A DNA stretch of 36,560 nucleotides. It comes from an uncultured Glaciecola sp. Its GTDB lineage: Bacteria; Pseudomonadota; Gammaproteobacteria; Enterobacterales; Alteromonadaceae. Positions 1 to 8,560 of the stretch are shown here, piece after piece. The translations under genes were made by a program, and so were the position numbers. How positions within the stretch are numbered: the stretch's first letter is position 1; the number at the start of each line of letters is the position of its first letter. The stretch covers positions 1 to 36,560 of the forward strand of contig CAJQOP010000086.1 of assembly GCA_905479945.1 (NCBI GenBank), given 5' to 3'. Below the pieces are notes generated by a model that saw only the letters and a list, made by a program, of their open reading frames with translations, did no database searches and was not told where the DNA came from.

Positions 1-365
1 TCCTAGTTGTTGATGATTTTTCAACAATGAGGCGTATCATTAAGAATTTGTTAAAGGATCTTGGCTTTACTAGTATCCAAGAAGCTGATGACGGCAATAC
101 AGCATTACCTATGCTGCAACAAGGGACTTTTGATTTTGTCGTAACCGACTGGAATATGCCCGGAATGCAAGGTATTGATTTATTGCGTGCTATTAGGGCC
201 GACGATAATTTGAAGCATTTGCCTGTACTCATGGTAACGGCGGAAGCTAAGAAAGAACAAATTGTTGCAGCAGCGCAGGCTGGGGTAAACGGTTATGTTG
301 TAAAACCTTTTACAGCGGCTACGTTAAAACAAAAATTAGAAAAGATTTTCGAACGTCTTGGCTAA
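1..365 (+). CDS. cheY: Chemotaxis response regulator CheY (5' end outside window)
   Basis: Single-domain receiver that carries the phosphoryl signal from CheA to the flagellar switch. The open frame runs in from the left edge: codons upstream of the first in-window ATG (27) read LVVDDFST, the acidic pair that ends beta-strand 1, so the true start lies just outside and ATG 27 is not the start. The receiver landmarks are present: phospho-acceptor Asp in VTDWNMP (codon 147-149), the Thr of MVTAEA (codon 237-239) and the invariant Lys of VVKPF (codon 303-305). There is no output domain. cheZ starts 30 bp downstream, which supports CheY rather than another stand-alone receiver. The family call is close to certain. 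Confidence 0.97.
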   Translation, partial: LVVDDFSTMRRIIKNLLKDLGFTSIQEADDGNTALPMLQQGTFDFVVTDWNMPGMQGIDLLRAIRADDNLKHLPVLMVTAEAKKEQIVAAAQAGVNGYVVKPFTAATLKQKLEKIFERLG

Positions 366-395
366 CAACGATATTTCTTAATGGGGTTACGTTGA

Positions 396-1154
396 ATGAC
401 AACGACCGATAGAGACATAGTTTCGCTAGATGAAGCGAAACTACTAGTAGAGTATCTAGAAAAAGGTGAGCGTGAACAAGCAAACCTACTTGTAGAAACC
501 ATTACTATGCGAGAGTCTACCGAGCTTTTTTCTGCAGTAGGTAAACTAACTCGACAATTACATAATTCACTCAATACATTTCAAGTCGACGAGCGTATAG
601 CGAATCTGACGCAGGACGAGATGCCTGATGCTCGCTCTAGATTGGCATATGTAATCGAAGAAACAGAAAAAGCAGCTAACACAACTATGGATGCTGTTGA
701 AAAGAGCATGCCAATTGCTGAAGGCTTAAATCAACGCTTCACTCAGCTTATGCCTGAATGGCAAAAATTGATGGGGCGGCAAATTGAATTAAGCGAGTTC
801 AAGTCTTTATGTCTGGAGCTCGATACACTTCTTTGTGATGCGAGCAAGGATACAGCAACGCTTAATTTACTCCTTACTGAAATATTGATGGCACAAGGTT
901 ATCAAGACCTTACAGGGCAAGTTATACGTCGTGTAATAGAGCTCGTTAAAGAAGTCGAAGATAGCTTGGTTTCGATGCTTACTGCATTCGGAGACGCTGG
1001 TGACAATCAACAAAGTGAATATAAAGCTCAAACTTCTAAGAAAGAGACCGATACAGTAAAAGCCGAAGGGCCAATTATCGATGCAAATTCTCGCGACGAC
1101 GTTGTAAGTGGACAAGACGACGTTGATGATTTGCTGTCAAGTTTAGGGTTTTAA
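396..1154 (+). CDS. cheZ: CheY-P phosphatase CheZ
   Basis: 252 residues, mostly helical. CheZ dephosphorylates CheY-P and so ends the tumble or reversal signal. The catalytic motif QDLTGQ is at residues 170-175; D171 and Q175 have the spacing of E. coli D143/Q147. The C-terminus DDVDDLLSSLGF is the usual CheY-binding tail, separated from the helical body by a polar linker (about 205-240) rich in K, E, D and S. The gene lies between cheY and cheA, with 12 bp to cheA, so the genes are very likely cotranscribed. Longer than the E. coli protein (214 residues), mainly because of the N-terminal region and the linker, as in other polar gammaproteobacteria. Confidence 0.96.
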   Translation: MTTTDRDIVSLDEAKLLVEYLEKGEREQANLLVETITMRESTELFSAVGKLTRQLHNSLNTFQVDERIANLTQDEMPDARSRLAYVIEETEKAANTTMDAVEKSMPIAEGLNQRFTQLMPEWQKLMGRQIELSEFKSLCLELDTLLCDASKDTATLNLLLTEILMAQGYQDLTGQVIRRVIELVKEVEDSLVSMLTAFGDAGDNQQSEYKAQTSKKETDTVKAEGPIIDANSRDDVVSGQDDVDDLLSSLGF

Positions 1155-1166
1155 GGGAGCCGACGA

Positions 1167-3347
1167 ATGTCGTTTGAAGTTGACGAGGAAATATTACAAG
1201 ATTTCTTGGTAGAAGCTGGGGAAATTCTTGAACAACTCCAAGAACAACTTGTTGATCTAGAAAATAATCCAGAAGACGCCGAGTTACTTAATGCGATCTT
1301 TAGAGGTTATCATACGGTTAAGGGTGGAGCTGGATTTTTAGCACTAACGGAACTCGTCGATATTTGTCATGGCGCGGAAAACGTATTTGATTTGATGCGT
1401 AACGGCCAGCGCACATTGACTCCTGAACTGATGGACGTGATTCTACAAGCAACTGATGTCGTTGTAGATATGTTCGAAAAAGTAAAATCCCAAGAGCCGC
1501 TAGTAGCCGCTTCAGACGAACTGATATCTTTACTTCATAAACTCAGTAAACCTGAATCAGCCGACGAAAAAATATTCGCTGAAGACCCTTCAGATAAAGC
1601 TGAATCAACTAAATCTGTAGAGCCAAACCCAAACTTAAGTGAAGAAGAGGATGAGTTAGTGTTAGAACTAGACGATTCTGACACTGATACAGATGAGTTT
1701 ACGGAAGACGAATTCGAAGCCTTACTTGATGAATTGCATGGCAGTGGAGGCTCTGCACAAGCAACGCCAAAAGTTACTCCTCCGCCAGTAAGCCCGAGCG
1801 ATGACAGCAATGATATTAGCGATGATGAATTTGAATCTTTGCTAGACGACTTGCATGGTAAAGGACAATTCAAAGCAGAAAAAAGCACAGCTGTTGTTGA
1901 AGAAATAGTTACTGATAATGATAACTCAGACGAAATTTCTGACGACGAATTTGAAGCTTTGCTAGACCAACTTCACGGTGAAGGCAAAGCGCCGAAGTTG
2001 GTTGATGATCCAAAAGTCGAAAATAAAGCAACTGGCGATAAAATTGCAGCCCAAAGCGCTGAAGCCAAACCTGCCGCGAAAAAAGCTGAGCTTAAGAAAG
2101 AGCCAGATAAAAAGCCTGCAATAGTAGCGAAAGCAGCGCCTAAAGCAGTAGCGAAAAAAGATGATAAAAAATCCGCAGCGGCACCTCAAGCAGAAACTAC
2201 TGTTCGCGTAGATACCAAACGACTTGATCAAATTATGAATATGGTTGGCGAATTAGTGTTAGTTCGTAACCGCTTATTAAGCTTAGATACGAATAACGCT
2301 GACGAAAGTATGTCTAAAGCAATTGCTAATTTAGACGTAGTAACCGGTGACTTGCAAGGCGCGGTAATGAAAACGCGTATGCAGCCAATTAAGAAAGTGT
2401 TTGGCAGGTTCCCCAGAGTTGTGCGTGATTTAGCGAGAACACTCAAAAAAGAAATCACCCTACAATTGGAGGGTGAAGAAACTGATTTAGATAAAAACTT
2501 GGTTGAGGCCCTAGCCGATCCATTAGTTCACTTGGTTAGAAATTCTGTCGACCATGGTATTGAAATGCCGGACGAACGGGAAGCGCAGGGTAAACCTAGA
2601 ATGGGCACAGTGAAGCTGTCTGCCTCTCAAGAGGGTGATCATATCTTACTAACTATCGATGATGATGGTAAAGGTATGGATCCAGAAAAGCTTAAGGAAA
2701 TAGCCATTACTCGAGGTGTTCTTGACGCCGATTCTGCTGCAAGAATGCCTGATTCAGAAGCTTTCAATCTTATATTTGCACCAGGTTTCTCTACCAAAGT
2801 AGATATCAGTGATATTTCCGGCCGCGGTGTTGGTATGGATGTGGTGAAAACCAAAATCAATCAATTAAATGGTTCAGTAAATATTAATTCTGAACTTGGA
2901 AAGGGTACAACCCTAGAAATTAAAGTGCCGCTCACATTAGCCATTTTACCGACCTTAATGATTGTGGTTGGTAAGCAAACATTTGCCTTACCTCTAGGCT
3001 CGGTGAATGAAATTATTAACATGGATATTAAAAAAACCAATACCGTTGATAATCAATTGACCATGATTGTGCGATCTAAAGCAATTCCGTTGTTTTATTT
3101 AGGGGATTGGCTAAATAGAGTACCTGTTGATGTTGACCGCTCACATGGACATGTTGTGGTTGTTCAAATAGGCAGCCAACAAGTTGGCTTCGTGGTTGAC
3201 TCATTAATTGGTCAAGAGGAAGTGGTTATCAAACCCCTTGATGCATTGCTGCAAGGTACGCCAGGAATGGCGGGAGCAACCATTACATCAGACGGTGGTA
3301 TCGCACTTATTCTGGATATCCCAAACTTATTAAAAAGGTATGCGTAG
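1167..3347 (+). CDS. cheA: Chemotaxis histidine kinase CheA with repeat-bearing linker
   Basis: 726 residues. Order: HPt domain with phosphorylated H49 (YHTVKGGAGF), an acidic linker from about 125 to 280, a Lys/Ala/Pro-rich stretch to about 340, the P3 dimerisation helices from about 347 (VDTKRLDQIMNMVGELVL), HATPase (N box near 453, DDDGKGMD near 498, GRGVGMD near 552) and a CheW-like P5 domain from about 590 to the end. No convincing P2 (CheY-binding) domain is seen. Instead the linker carries three copies of a D-[DE]-E-F-E-[AS]-L-L-D-x-L-H-G motif (residues 176-192, 216-231, 255-271). In Vibrio the CheA linker holds the LID segment that binds ParP; parC and parP follow here, so the repeats are probably that docking region. 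This last point is inference. Confidence 0.96.
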   Translation: MSFEVDEEILQDFLVEAGEILEQLQEQLVDLENNPEDAELLNAIFRGYHTVKGGAGFLALTELVDICHGAENVFDLMRNGQRTLTPELMDVILQATDVVVDMFEKVKSQEPLVAASDELISLLHKLSKPESADEKIFAEDPSDKAESTKSVEPNPNLSEEEDELVLELDDSDTDTDEFTEDEFEALLDELHGSGGSAQATPKVTPPPVSPSDDSNDISDDEFESLLDDLHGKGQFKAEKSTAVVEEIVTDNDNSDEISDDEFEALLDQLHGEGKAPKLVDDPKVENKATGDKIAAQSAEAKPAAKKAELKKEPDKKPAIVAKAAPKAVAKKDDKKSAAAPQAETTVRVDTKRLDQIMNMVGELVLVRNRLLSLDTNNADESMSKAIANLDVVTGDLQGAVMKTRMQPIKKVFGRFPRVVRDLARTLKKEITLQLEGEETDLDKNLVEALADPLVHLVRNSVDHGIEMPDEREAQGKPRMGTVKLSASQEGDHILLTIDDDGKGMDPEKLKEIAITRGVLDADSAARMPDSEAFNLIFAPGFSTKVDISDISGRGVGMDVVKTKINQLNGSVNINSELGKGTTLEIKVPLTLAILPTLMIVVGKQTFALPLGSVNEIINMDIKKTNTVDNQLTMIVRSKAIPLFYLGDWLNRVPVDVDRSHGHVVVVQIGSQQVGFVVDSLIGQEEVVIKPLDALLQGTPGMAGATITSDGGIALILDIPNLLKRYA
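1692..1979 (+). repeat. Three 16-17-residue repeats in the CheA linker
   Basis: Three in-frame copies lie at 1692-1742, 1812-1859 and 1929-1979. Each encodes an acidic start followed by EFE[AS]LLD-x-LHG. The starts are 39-40 codons apart, and the spacers differ in sequence, so the motif and not the whole unit is conserved. The amphipathic pattern F-x-x-L-L-x-x-L suggests a short helix used for docking. Confidence 0.85.
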
Positions 3348-3408
3348 TTTCGCATTCTAATAAACTATACAATATCTTAAATAAGAGAAAGAGGACTTCT
3401 AAAACACG

Positions 3409-4533
3409 ATGCTATATCGAGTGTTGATTGTAGATGATTCGACGTTTTACCGCAGACGCTTAACATCTTTGTTGGAAAAAGATCCAAGTATTAAAATTAT
3501 TGGGCATGCTACTAATGGTCTCGAAGCAATAGAAAAAGCCATTGAATTAAAGCCCGATGTTATCACTATGGATGTCGAGATGCCGATAATGGATGGCATT
3601 TCAGCTGTGTCTCGCATAATGAAACAAGCGCCAACTGCCATTCTTATGTTTTCTTCGTTAACCAAAGATGGTGCTCAGGCTACACTCGACGCGCTCGAAG
3701 CAGGTGCCGCAGATTTTATTCCGAAAAAATTCGATGACATAAGCACTGAGCGCCCAGAGGCAATTCTGTTTATTCAAAGGCGTATAAAGGCAATAGCTCG
3801 ACAAAGAGGAATGACAATTAGGCGTTCAACGCCAACGCCAAGTGTAAATGCACCAAGTCAGCGACCACCTGCTCAGCTTAGTGTTGGTGGTTTGCAAACC
3901 AAACCGAAAATAAAAATATCTACATCAATGTCGCCAATGCCAGCTACTGGCAAGCGATACAAAATGCTGTTTATTGGAACAAGCACAGGCGGCCCTGTGG
4001 CGCTGCAAAAAGTAATCAGTCAACTTCCAAAGAACTTTCCTTGTCCAGTTTTAGTGGCACAGCATATGCCTGGTAGCTTCACAGGCCCTTTTGCTCAGCG
4101 GCTTGATAAGTACGCCTCATTGAACGTTAAATTAGCACAAGACAACGACAGAATAGAATCAGGCAATGTCTACTTGGCAGAAGGTGGCAAGCAAATGCAG
4201 GTCACCGGCAAGGGGGCTTTTGCCAAAATTAAAATATGTGAGACACCAAAAGATAGGACCATTCACTACCAGCCATGTATTGATTTTACTATGGAGTCTT
4301 TTAACTCTGCATACTCTGGTGATGTGCTAAGCGTCATCTTAACCGGAATGGGTTCTGACGGTGCTATAGGGTGCTCGTTGCTAAAGACTAAGGGCGCAAC
4401 CATTTGGGCGCAAGACGAAGAATCTAGCGTAGTCTATGGCATGCCAAAAGCCGTCGTTGAATCTGGAAGTTGTGATAGAGTAATACCATTAGACGATATT
4501 GCACAGCACATTATCAATGAAGTTCTGGGATAA
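3409..4533 (+). CDS. cheB: Protein-glutamate methylesterase CheB
   Basis: 374 residues: N-terminal receiver (VLIVDDS, phospho-acceptor D55 in MDVEMP) and C-terminal methylesterase joined by a Pro/Ser/Thr-rich linker (about 138-180). The catalytic triad is S192 (GTSTGG), H219 (AQHMP) and D317 (GMGSDGA), spaced as in E. coli (S164, H190, D286). CheB removes methyl groups from, and deamidates, chemoreceptors during adaptation. No cheR is in the window. It lies 61 bp after cheA with a GA-rich ribosome site (AAAGAGG) upstream. Family assignment is firm. Confidence 0.96.
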   Translation: MLYRVLIVDDSTFYRRRLTSLLEKDPSIKIIGHATNGLEAIEKAIELKPDVITMDVEMPIMDGISAVSRIMKQAPTAILMFSSLTKDGAQATLDALEAGAADFIPKKFDDISTERPEAILFIQRRIKAIARQRGMTIRRSTPTPSVNAPSQRPPAQLSVGGLQTKPKIKISTSMSPMPATGKRYKMLFIGTSTGGPVALQKVISQLPKNFPCPVLVAQHMPGSFTGPFAQRLDKYASLNVKLAQDNDRIESGNVYLAEGGKQMQVTGKGAFAKIKICETPKDRTIHYQPCIDFTMESFNSAYSGDVLSVILTGMGSDGAIGCSLLKTKGATIWAQDEESSVVYGMPKAVVESGSCDRVIPLDDIAQHIINEVLG

Positions 4534-4582
4534 TGAGATGCGAGGTTAAACGTCACAGCGTAACCAGCGAGCTTTTAAGATA

Positions 4583-5353
4583 GTGAATATTTGGACAGTA
4601 GCAAATCAAAAGGGTGGGGTCGGCAAAACGACCACCGCAGTTACGCTCGGTGGGCTGCTTGCTCAACAAGGAAAACGAGTTTTGCTAGTTGATACTGATC
4701 CGCACGCCAGCCTAAGTTATTATTTTGATATTGATTCAGAAACCCTAGAAACTAGTATTTACGATGTTTTTGTCGAGCCTGAAAAATACCGAGGACAGAT
4801 GTTATTGGACTCATTATGTTTAACCAAGGTTAAAGGCTTAGTTGTCTTGCCTGCCACTATGGCATTGGCTACTTTGGATAGAAAAATGGGCATGGAGAGT
4901 GGTAAGGGACTTATTTTAAAAAAGGCTTTAGCATCAGTAAAACGACAATTTGATTATGTGGTGATTGATTGCCCACCTATTCTCGGAGTATCAATGGTAA
5001 ATGCATTGGCGTGCAGTAATCGTATTATTGTACCGGTGCAAACTGAACATTTAGCGCTGAAGGGATTAGACCGAATGATGCGAACACTTAAAATCATGCG
5101 TAAAACAATGCCTGAGAATATTCCCATCAGTATTGTTGCAACAATGTTTGATAGACGTGTTAACGCAACAATACAAGCTTATACAAGACTCACGCAAGAA
5201 TATTCAGATAATTTATGGCGAGGTTTCATTCCAATTGACACGAAATTCCGAGATGCTAGCCAAGCGCATCTGCCAGCTTCTATATTTGCACCAAAATGCA
5301 GAGGTGTATTTGCCTATCAGAAATTTTTGAAGGACATAGCAAGTGAAGGATAA
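4583..5353 (+). CDS. parC: ParA-like ATPase ParC for polar chemotaxis arrays
   Basis: 256 residues, GTG start. A deviant Walker A (KGGVGKTT, residues 10-17) right after NIWTVANQ and the LLVDTDPHAS switch region mark a ParA/MinD-type ATPase. Orphan ParA proteins encoded inside a cheAB-cheW operon and followed by parP are ParC, which positions chemotaxis arrays at the old pole and sends them to the new pole. No centromere-binding ParB gene is adjacent, so chromosome or plasmid partition is unlikely. The symbol follows Vibrio usage and is unrelated to topoisomerase IV subunit ParC. The next gene overlaps its end by 11 bp. Confidence 0.9.
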   Translation: MNIWTVANQKGGVGKTTTAVTLGGLLAQQGKRVLLVDTDPHASLSYYFDIDSETLETSIYDVFVEPEKYRGQMLLDSLCLTKVKGLVVLPATMALATLDRKMGMESGKGLILKKALASVKRQFDYVVIDCPPILGVSMVNALACSNRIIVPVQTEHLALKGLDRMMRTLKIMRKTMPENIPISIVATMFDRRVNATIQAYTRLTQEYSDNLWRGFIPIDTKFRDASQAHLPASIFAPKCRGVFAYQKFLKDIASEG

Positions 5354-6134
5354 ACATGAGTTTGCCAAGGAAAGCGTAGTAGAAGATTACTTGACTGATT
5401 TGCTAACTGAAGCAGTTACAGAGCCAAGTATCGAAAAAGTAATCGCACAAAAATTATTGGATAAAGCTTTAGTCAGCGCGAACCTGTCTGATACTAATGA
5501 ATATAGCCGAAACGTCAAAGGGAAGAAGCCAGACTCTGCAGCTGCATTAGTGACTGATATAGAGCAAAAAATAGCTGAATTGTTGCCTGATCAGCAGATA
5601 ATTGAACAAGTAGATAAAGAAATTCAGTCTGAGGTCGAAATAAAGACAAGTAGTTTGAAAGTTACTGCGCCTTTGAGTTTACAAGACTCGCTTGATGAGC
5701 GTTTTCAAGCCTTGTTTTTTGAAGTTGCTGGGCTAACATTGGCAGTACCATTAATAGAGCTCGGCGGCATCCATGAAATTACCAAGATTTCGCCTTTAAT
5801 AGGCAAGCCAGATTGGTTCATGGGGGTGATGTTAAAGAATCAGGATAAATTTAATGTTGTTGATTCTGCTCTTTGGGTAATGCCAGAAAAGTACGATACT
5901 GCTTTAGCGGATAGTCTGAACTACAAGTTTATGATTAATCTCGGTAAAACGCCTTGGGGCTTAGCCTGCGAAAAGTTAGTCAATACCGTCGAATTAAACA
6001 AATCCGACGTAAAGTGGCGCAGTAGTTCTGGTAAGCGGCCTTGGTTGGCTGGCATGGTAAAAGAAAAAATGTGTGCGTTAATTAATGTTTCAGAACTTGT
6101 TGAACTGCTACAATTAGGCGAGAGCAGCAAGTAA
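5343..6134 (+). CDS. parP: ParP, CheW-like array-tethering protein
   Basis: 263 residues, GTG start at 5343 inside the last codons of parC. No in-frame ATG replaces it; the ATG at 5356 is in another frame. The N-terminal part carries VEDYLTDLLTEAV followed by a charged, low-complexity stretch. The C-terminal part (about 115-263) is CheW-like (AGLTLAVPLIELGGIHE, then WFMGVM). In Vibrio, ParP uses its C-terminal domain to bind CheA and receptors and its N-terminal part to bind ParC, which keeps arrays at the pole. Position after parC and the domain layout support the name. Translational coupling with parC would keep the pair in step. Confidence 0.87.
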   Translation: MKDKHEFAKESVVEDYLTDLLTEAVTEPSIEKVIAQKLLDKALVSANLSDTNEYSRNVKGKKPDSAAALVTDIEQKIAELLPDQQIIEQVDKEIQSEVEIKTSSLKVTAPLSLQDSLDERFQALFFEVAGLTLAVPLIELGGIHEITKISPLIGKPDWFMGVMLKNQDKFNVVDSALWVMPEKYDTALADSLNYKFMINLGKTPWGLACEKLVNTVELNKSDVKWRSSSGKRPWLAGMVKEKMCALINVSELVELLQLGESSK

Positions 6135-6180
6135 TAGAAGTAACCAATATCCTTATATGTTGTGTGACGGAGTAAAGTAA

Positions 6181-6672
6181 ATGAGCGAAGATAGAACAAC
6201 GATTGCCGCAGGCGACCCAAGTGATGAGGTGTTGCAATGGGTAACTTATCGGTTAGATGAGGAAACTTATGGGATCAATGTTATGCAAGTTCAGGAAGTC
6301 TTGCGTTACACGGAGATCGCACCTGTTCCCGGCGCACCAGATTACGTACTAGGTATTATTAACTTGCGTGGTAATGTTGTCACGGTTATTGATACAAGGT
6401 CACGATTTGGTTTGCCACCAACAGATATTTCAGACAACACGCGTATCGTTATTATTGAATCTGATGAACAAGTTGTTGGTATCTTAGTCGATAGCGTTGC
6501 TGAAGTTGTATATTTGCGTTCTTCGGAAATTGAAAGCGCACCGAATGTTGGGACTGAGGAAAGCGCCAAGTTCATTCAAGGCGTAAGTAACAGGGAAGGT
6601 CATTTACTTATATTAGTCGACCTCAATAAATTGCTTAATGAAGATGAGTGGGATGAGTTAAGCGGCTTCTAA
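6181..6672 (+). CDS. cheW: Chemotaxis coupling protein CheW
   Basis: 163 residues, a single CheW domain that links receptors to CheA. The sequence shows the usual pattern: WVTYRLDEETYGINVMQVQEV, the VPGAPDYVLGIINLRGNVV core and VDSVAEVV near residue 105. It starts 46 bp after parP and is followed by a strong hairpin terminator, so it probably ends the main chemotaxis transcript. Length is normal. ParP is the second CheW-like protein of the operon, but this one lacks the N-terminal extension. Confidence 0.96.
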   Translation: MSEDRTTIAAGDPSDEVLQWVTYRLDEETYGINVMQVQEVLRYTEIAPVPGAPDYVLGIINLRGNVVTVIDTRSRFGLPPTDISDNTRIVIIESDEQVVGILVDSVAEVVYLRSSEIESAPNVGTEESAKFIQGVSNREGHLLILVDLNKLLNEDEWDELSGF

Positions 6673-6700
6673 GCTTACTTGCTTATTCAAAACTGCCTTG

Positions 6701-6739
6701 AAAATACCGTGCTTGATTTATATTGTGTACGGTATTTTT
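6701..6739 (+). terminator. Intrinsic terminator after cheW
   Basis: The perfect 10-bp arms AAAATACCGT (6701-6710) and ACGGTATTTT (6729-6738) enclose an 18-nt loop and end in a T run. Two further pairs can form inside the loop. It would close the cheY-cheW transcript. Confidence 0.8.
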
Positions 6740-6758
6740 ATCTTCATCGCTTTTTAAT

Positions 6759-6788
6759 TTGTCATAGCGCATTGAATTTGAATATACT
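6759..6788 (+). promoter_or_regulatory. Candidate sigma-70 promoter for the DUF2802 gene
   Basis: TTGTCA (6759-6764), an 18-nt spacer and TATACT (6783-6788), each five of six to consensus. It lies just after the cheW terminator and about 27 bp before the next start codon. Predicted by eye only. Confidence 0.5.
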
Positions 6789-6815
6789 AGTAAAAACTCT
6801 TTAGAATGTTGAATC

Positions 6816-7310
6816 ATGCCTGATATATCTGTTACTAATATGCTTCTGCTTTGTATTTCCTTTGTTGGTCTAGGTATTGCGATAATCGCTATTCATTCGA
6901 ATCGAAAGCTCAGTTTGAAACTTAGTAAAGCCTTAGAACTAATTAATAGTTTGCATCGCTTGCATGATGTTCATCAAAACAAGATTGAAGCGATAGAAAA
7001 GAAGCAGCTAAATGCTCAACAAGACCATGAAAAAGACCTTCAGCAACATATTGCAAAGCAACTGGCAGAGTTAAAATCAACAATTTTTGCCTCGCAGCAG
7101 ACTGATATGGAAGCTATAAAGCAGATTATAGATAAAATTGAAGCTGAAGTTGAGGATATGTCACAACAAGATCCTGCTGCTAAGATGTATGCCAAAGCAC
7201 ATAGCTTGGTGGAATCAGGTGCCTCAATTGATGAGATAATTGAAGCATGTGATTTACCCAAAGCAGAAGTTGAAATCTTAATTGAATTTCAAAAAAAGGC
7301 GCGTAAATAA
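6816..7310 (+). CDS. DUF2802 family membrane-anchored coiled-coil protein
   Basis: 164 residues of unknown function. One N-terminal membrane segment (about residues 8-27) is followed by a long charged coiled coil (about 40-125, with many K, E and Q) and a small C-terminal domain with AHSLVESGASIDEIIEACDLPKAEVEIL, the part that defines DUF2802. Genes of this family commonly sit directly after cheW in polar-flagellated gammaproteobacteria, which suggests a role near the flagellar pole or chemotaxis array, but no activity is known to me. A terminator and a separate promoter lie between it and cheW, so it may be expressed independently. Upstream ribosome site is weak. Confidence 0.8.
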   Translation: MPDISVTNMLLLCISFVGLGIAIIAIHSNRKLSLKLSKALELINSLHRLHDVHQNKIEAIEKKQLNAQQDHEKDLQQHIAKQLAELKSTIFASQQTDMEAIKQIIDKIEAEVEDMSQQDPAAKMYAKAHSLVESGASIDEIIEACDLPKAEVEILIEFQKKARK

Positions 7311-7446
7311 TCTCTCAATATTGATTTCAAAAAAATATTATTTAGCCGTGATATTCATATATGCACCATTCAACTCTTTGTATATTAGCTAGACTTCATT
7401 TCTGTAATTCAGTACGTCATTACAATCCACTTGGTAAATTTATTTT

Positions 7447-7470
7447 AGACGTCTAGACGTAAAGATGTTG
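7447..7470 (+). promoter_or_regulatory. MetJ operator: three tandem met boxes
   Basis: Three adjacent 8-mers: AGACGTCT (7447-7454, exact consensus), AGACGTAA (7455-7462) and AGATGTTG (7463-7470). MetJ-SAM binds two or more tandem boxes, so methionine/SAM repression of metA is expected. The last box overlaps a possible -35 element (TTGACT, 7468-7473), with CACAAT at 7490-7495 as a weak -10. Confidence 0.85.
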
Positions 7471-7526
7471 ACTTTTTGATTGATATCGCCACAATGTAGA
7501 TACGTCACCTAATTCAGGTATCTTTA

Positions 7527-8450
7527 ATGCCTATTAAAATTCCCTCTGACTTGCCAGCTCTCGATGTTCTATTGCAAGAGAATATCTTTGCTATGGATAG
7601 TAATCGCGCCGCTAGCCAAAATATACGCCCGCTAGAAGTTGGAATTTTAAATTTAATGCCGAATAAAATCGAAACTGAAATTCAGATTTTGCGATTATTA
7701 TCCAACACACCTATTCAGATTAATGTTGATCTTATTCGCATTGACGAAACGATCCCAAAAAACACGCCTAAATCTCACATGGATGCTTTTTATCATGAAT
7801 TTAGTGATGTGGCTGGCAAAAATTACGATGGATTGATCGTCACGGGTGCACCGCTTGGCTTGCTAGAATATGAAGACGTAAAGTATTGGAATAAGATGAC
7901 TGAAATTCTTGATTGGGCAAAGCAGAACGTGCAATCAACTATGTTTTTATGCTGGGCTGCACATGCCGCTATGTATCATTTTTATGGTGTGCAACGTCAA
8001 TTGCGCCCAGGTAAACTGTCAGGCGTATTTGAACACAAAGTGGCAGAAGTGAACGACGAATTAATGCGCGGGTTTGATCCTTACTTTTGGGCGCCACATA
8101 GCAGAATTGGCGAGGTTACCTTAGAAGATTACAATAAGGTAAAAGGCTTGACGGTGCTGGCGCAATCTGATGCTGCAGGCACTTATTTAAGTGCGACTGA
8201 TGATCGTCGACTGGTGTTTGTAACAGGCCACCCTGAATATGATGCTAACACTCTTGCGTTAGAATATGAGCGTGATCTCGAAGCGGGTTTAAGCCCTAGC
8301 GTTCCGGATAATTACTTCGCCGAAAATAATCCCGATAAAAAGCCAATGGTACGGTGGAAATCACACGGAAATTTATTGTTAACTAATTGGTTAAATCACT
8401 ACGTTTATCAAAATACGCCATACGATTTGAGTTTATTGAGGCGCAAGTAA
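7527..8450 (+). CDS. metA: Homoserine O-succinyltransferase MetA
   Basis: 307 residues, close to the E. coli length of 309 and almost gap-free against it. It activates homoserine with an acyl-CoA in the first committed step of methionine synthesis. Catalytic C142 (FLCWAAHAA), H235 and E237 (TGHPEYD) fall at the same numbers as in E. coli. G111 in GAPLG is the residue linked to succinyl- rather than acetyl-CoA use, so succinylation is favoured. Three MetJ boxes lie 57-80 bp upstream. The 216-bp gap before it holds only that control region; the 110-bp gap to the methionine synthase genes has no clear terminator. Confidence 0.96.
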   Translation: MPIKIPSDLPALDVLLQENIFAMDSNRAASQNIRPLEVGILNLMPNKIETEIQILRLLSNTPIQINVDLIRIDETIPKNTPKSHMDAFYHEFSDVAGKNYDGLIVTGAPLGLLEYEDVKYWNKMTEILDWAKQNVQSTMFLCWAAHAAMYHFYGVQRQLRPGKLSGVFEHKVAEVNDELMRGFDPYFWAPHSRIGEVTLEDYNKVKGLTVLAQSDAAGTYLSATDDRRLVFVTGHPEYDANTLALEYERDLEAGLSPSVPDNYFAENNPDKKPMVRWKSHGNLLLTNWLNHYVYQNTPYDLSLLRRK

Positions 8451-8560
8451 AAATATAATTACAATTACAATGTGCGGGTATGCAAGCTAACGCAAGTTAT
8501 GCAACATTGGTAAACAAAAGAATAAAAAATCAATAAGTTAGAAAGAGAAAGAGAGACAGA

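Noticed and set aside
27..365. CheY read as a complete 112-residue protein from ATG 27
   Set aside because: Codons upstream encode LVVDDFST, part of the receiver core, so the gene begins outside the window and ATG 27 is internal.
4583..5353. ParC as a chromosome- or plasmid-partition ParA
   Set aside because: No ParB gene or parS-like repeats are adjacent; the gene is embedded in the chemotaxis operon and followed by parP.
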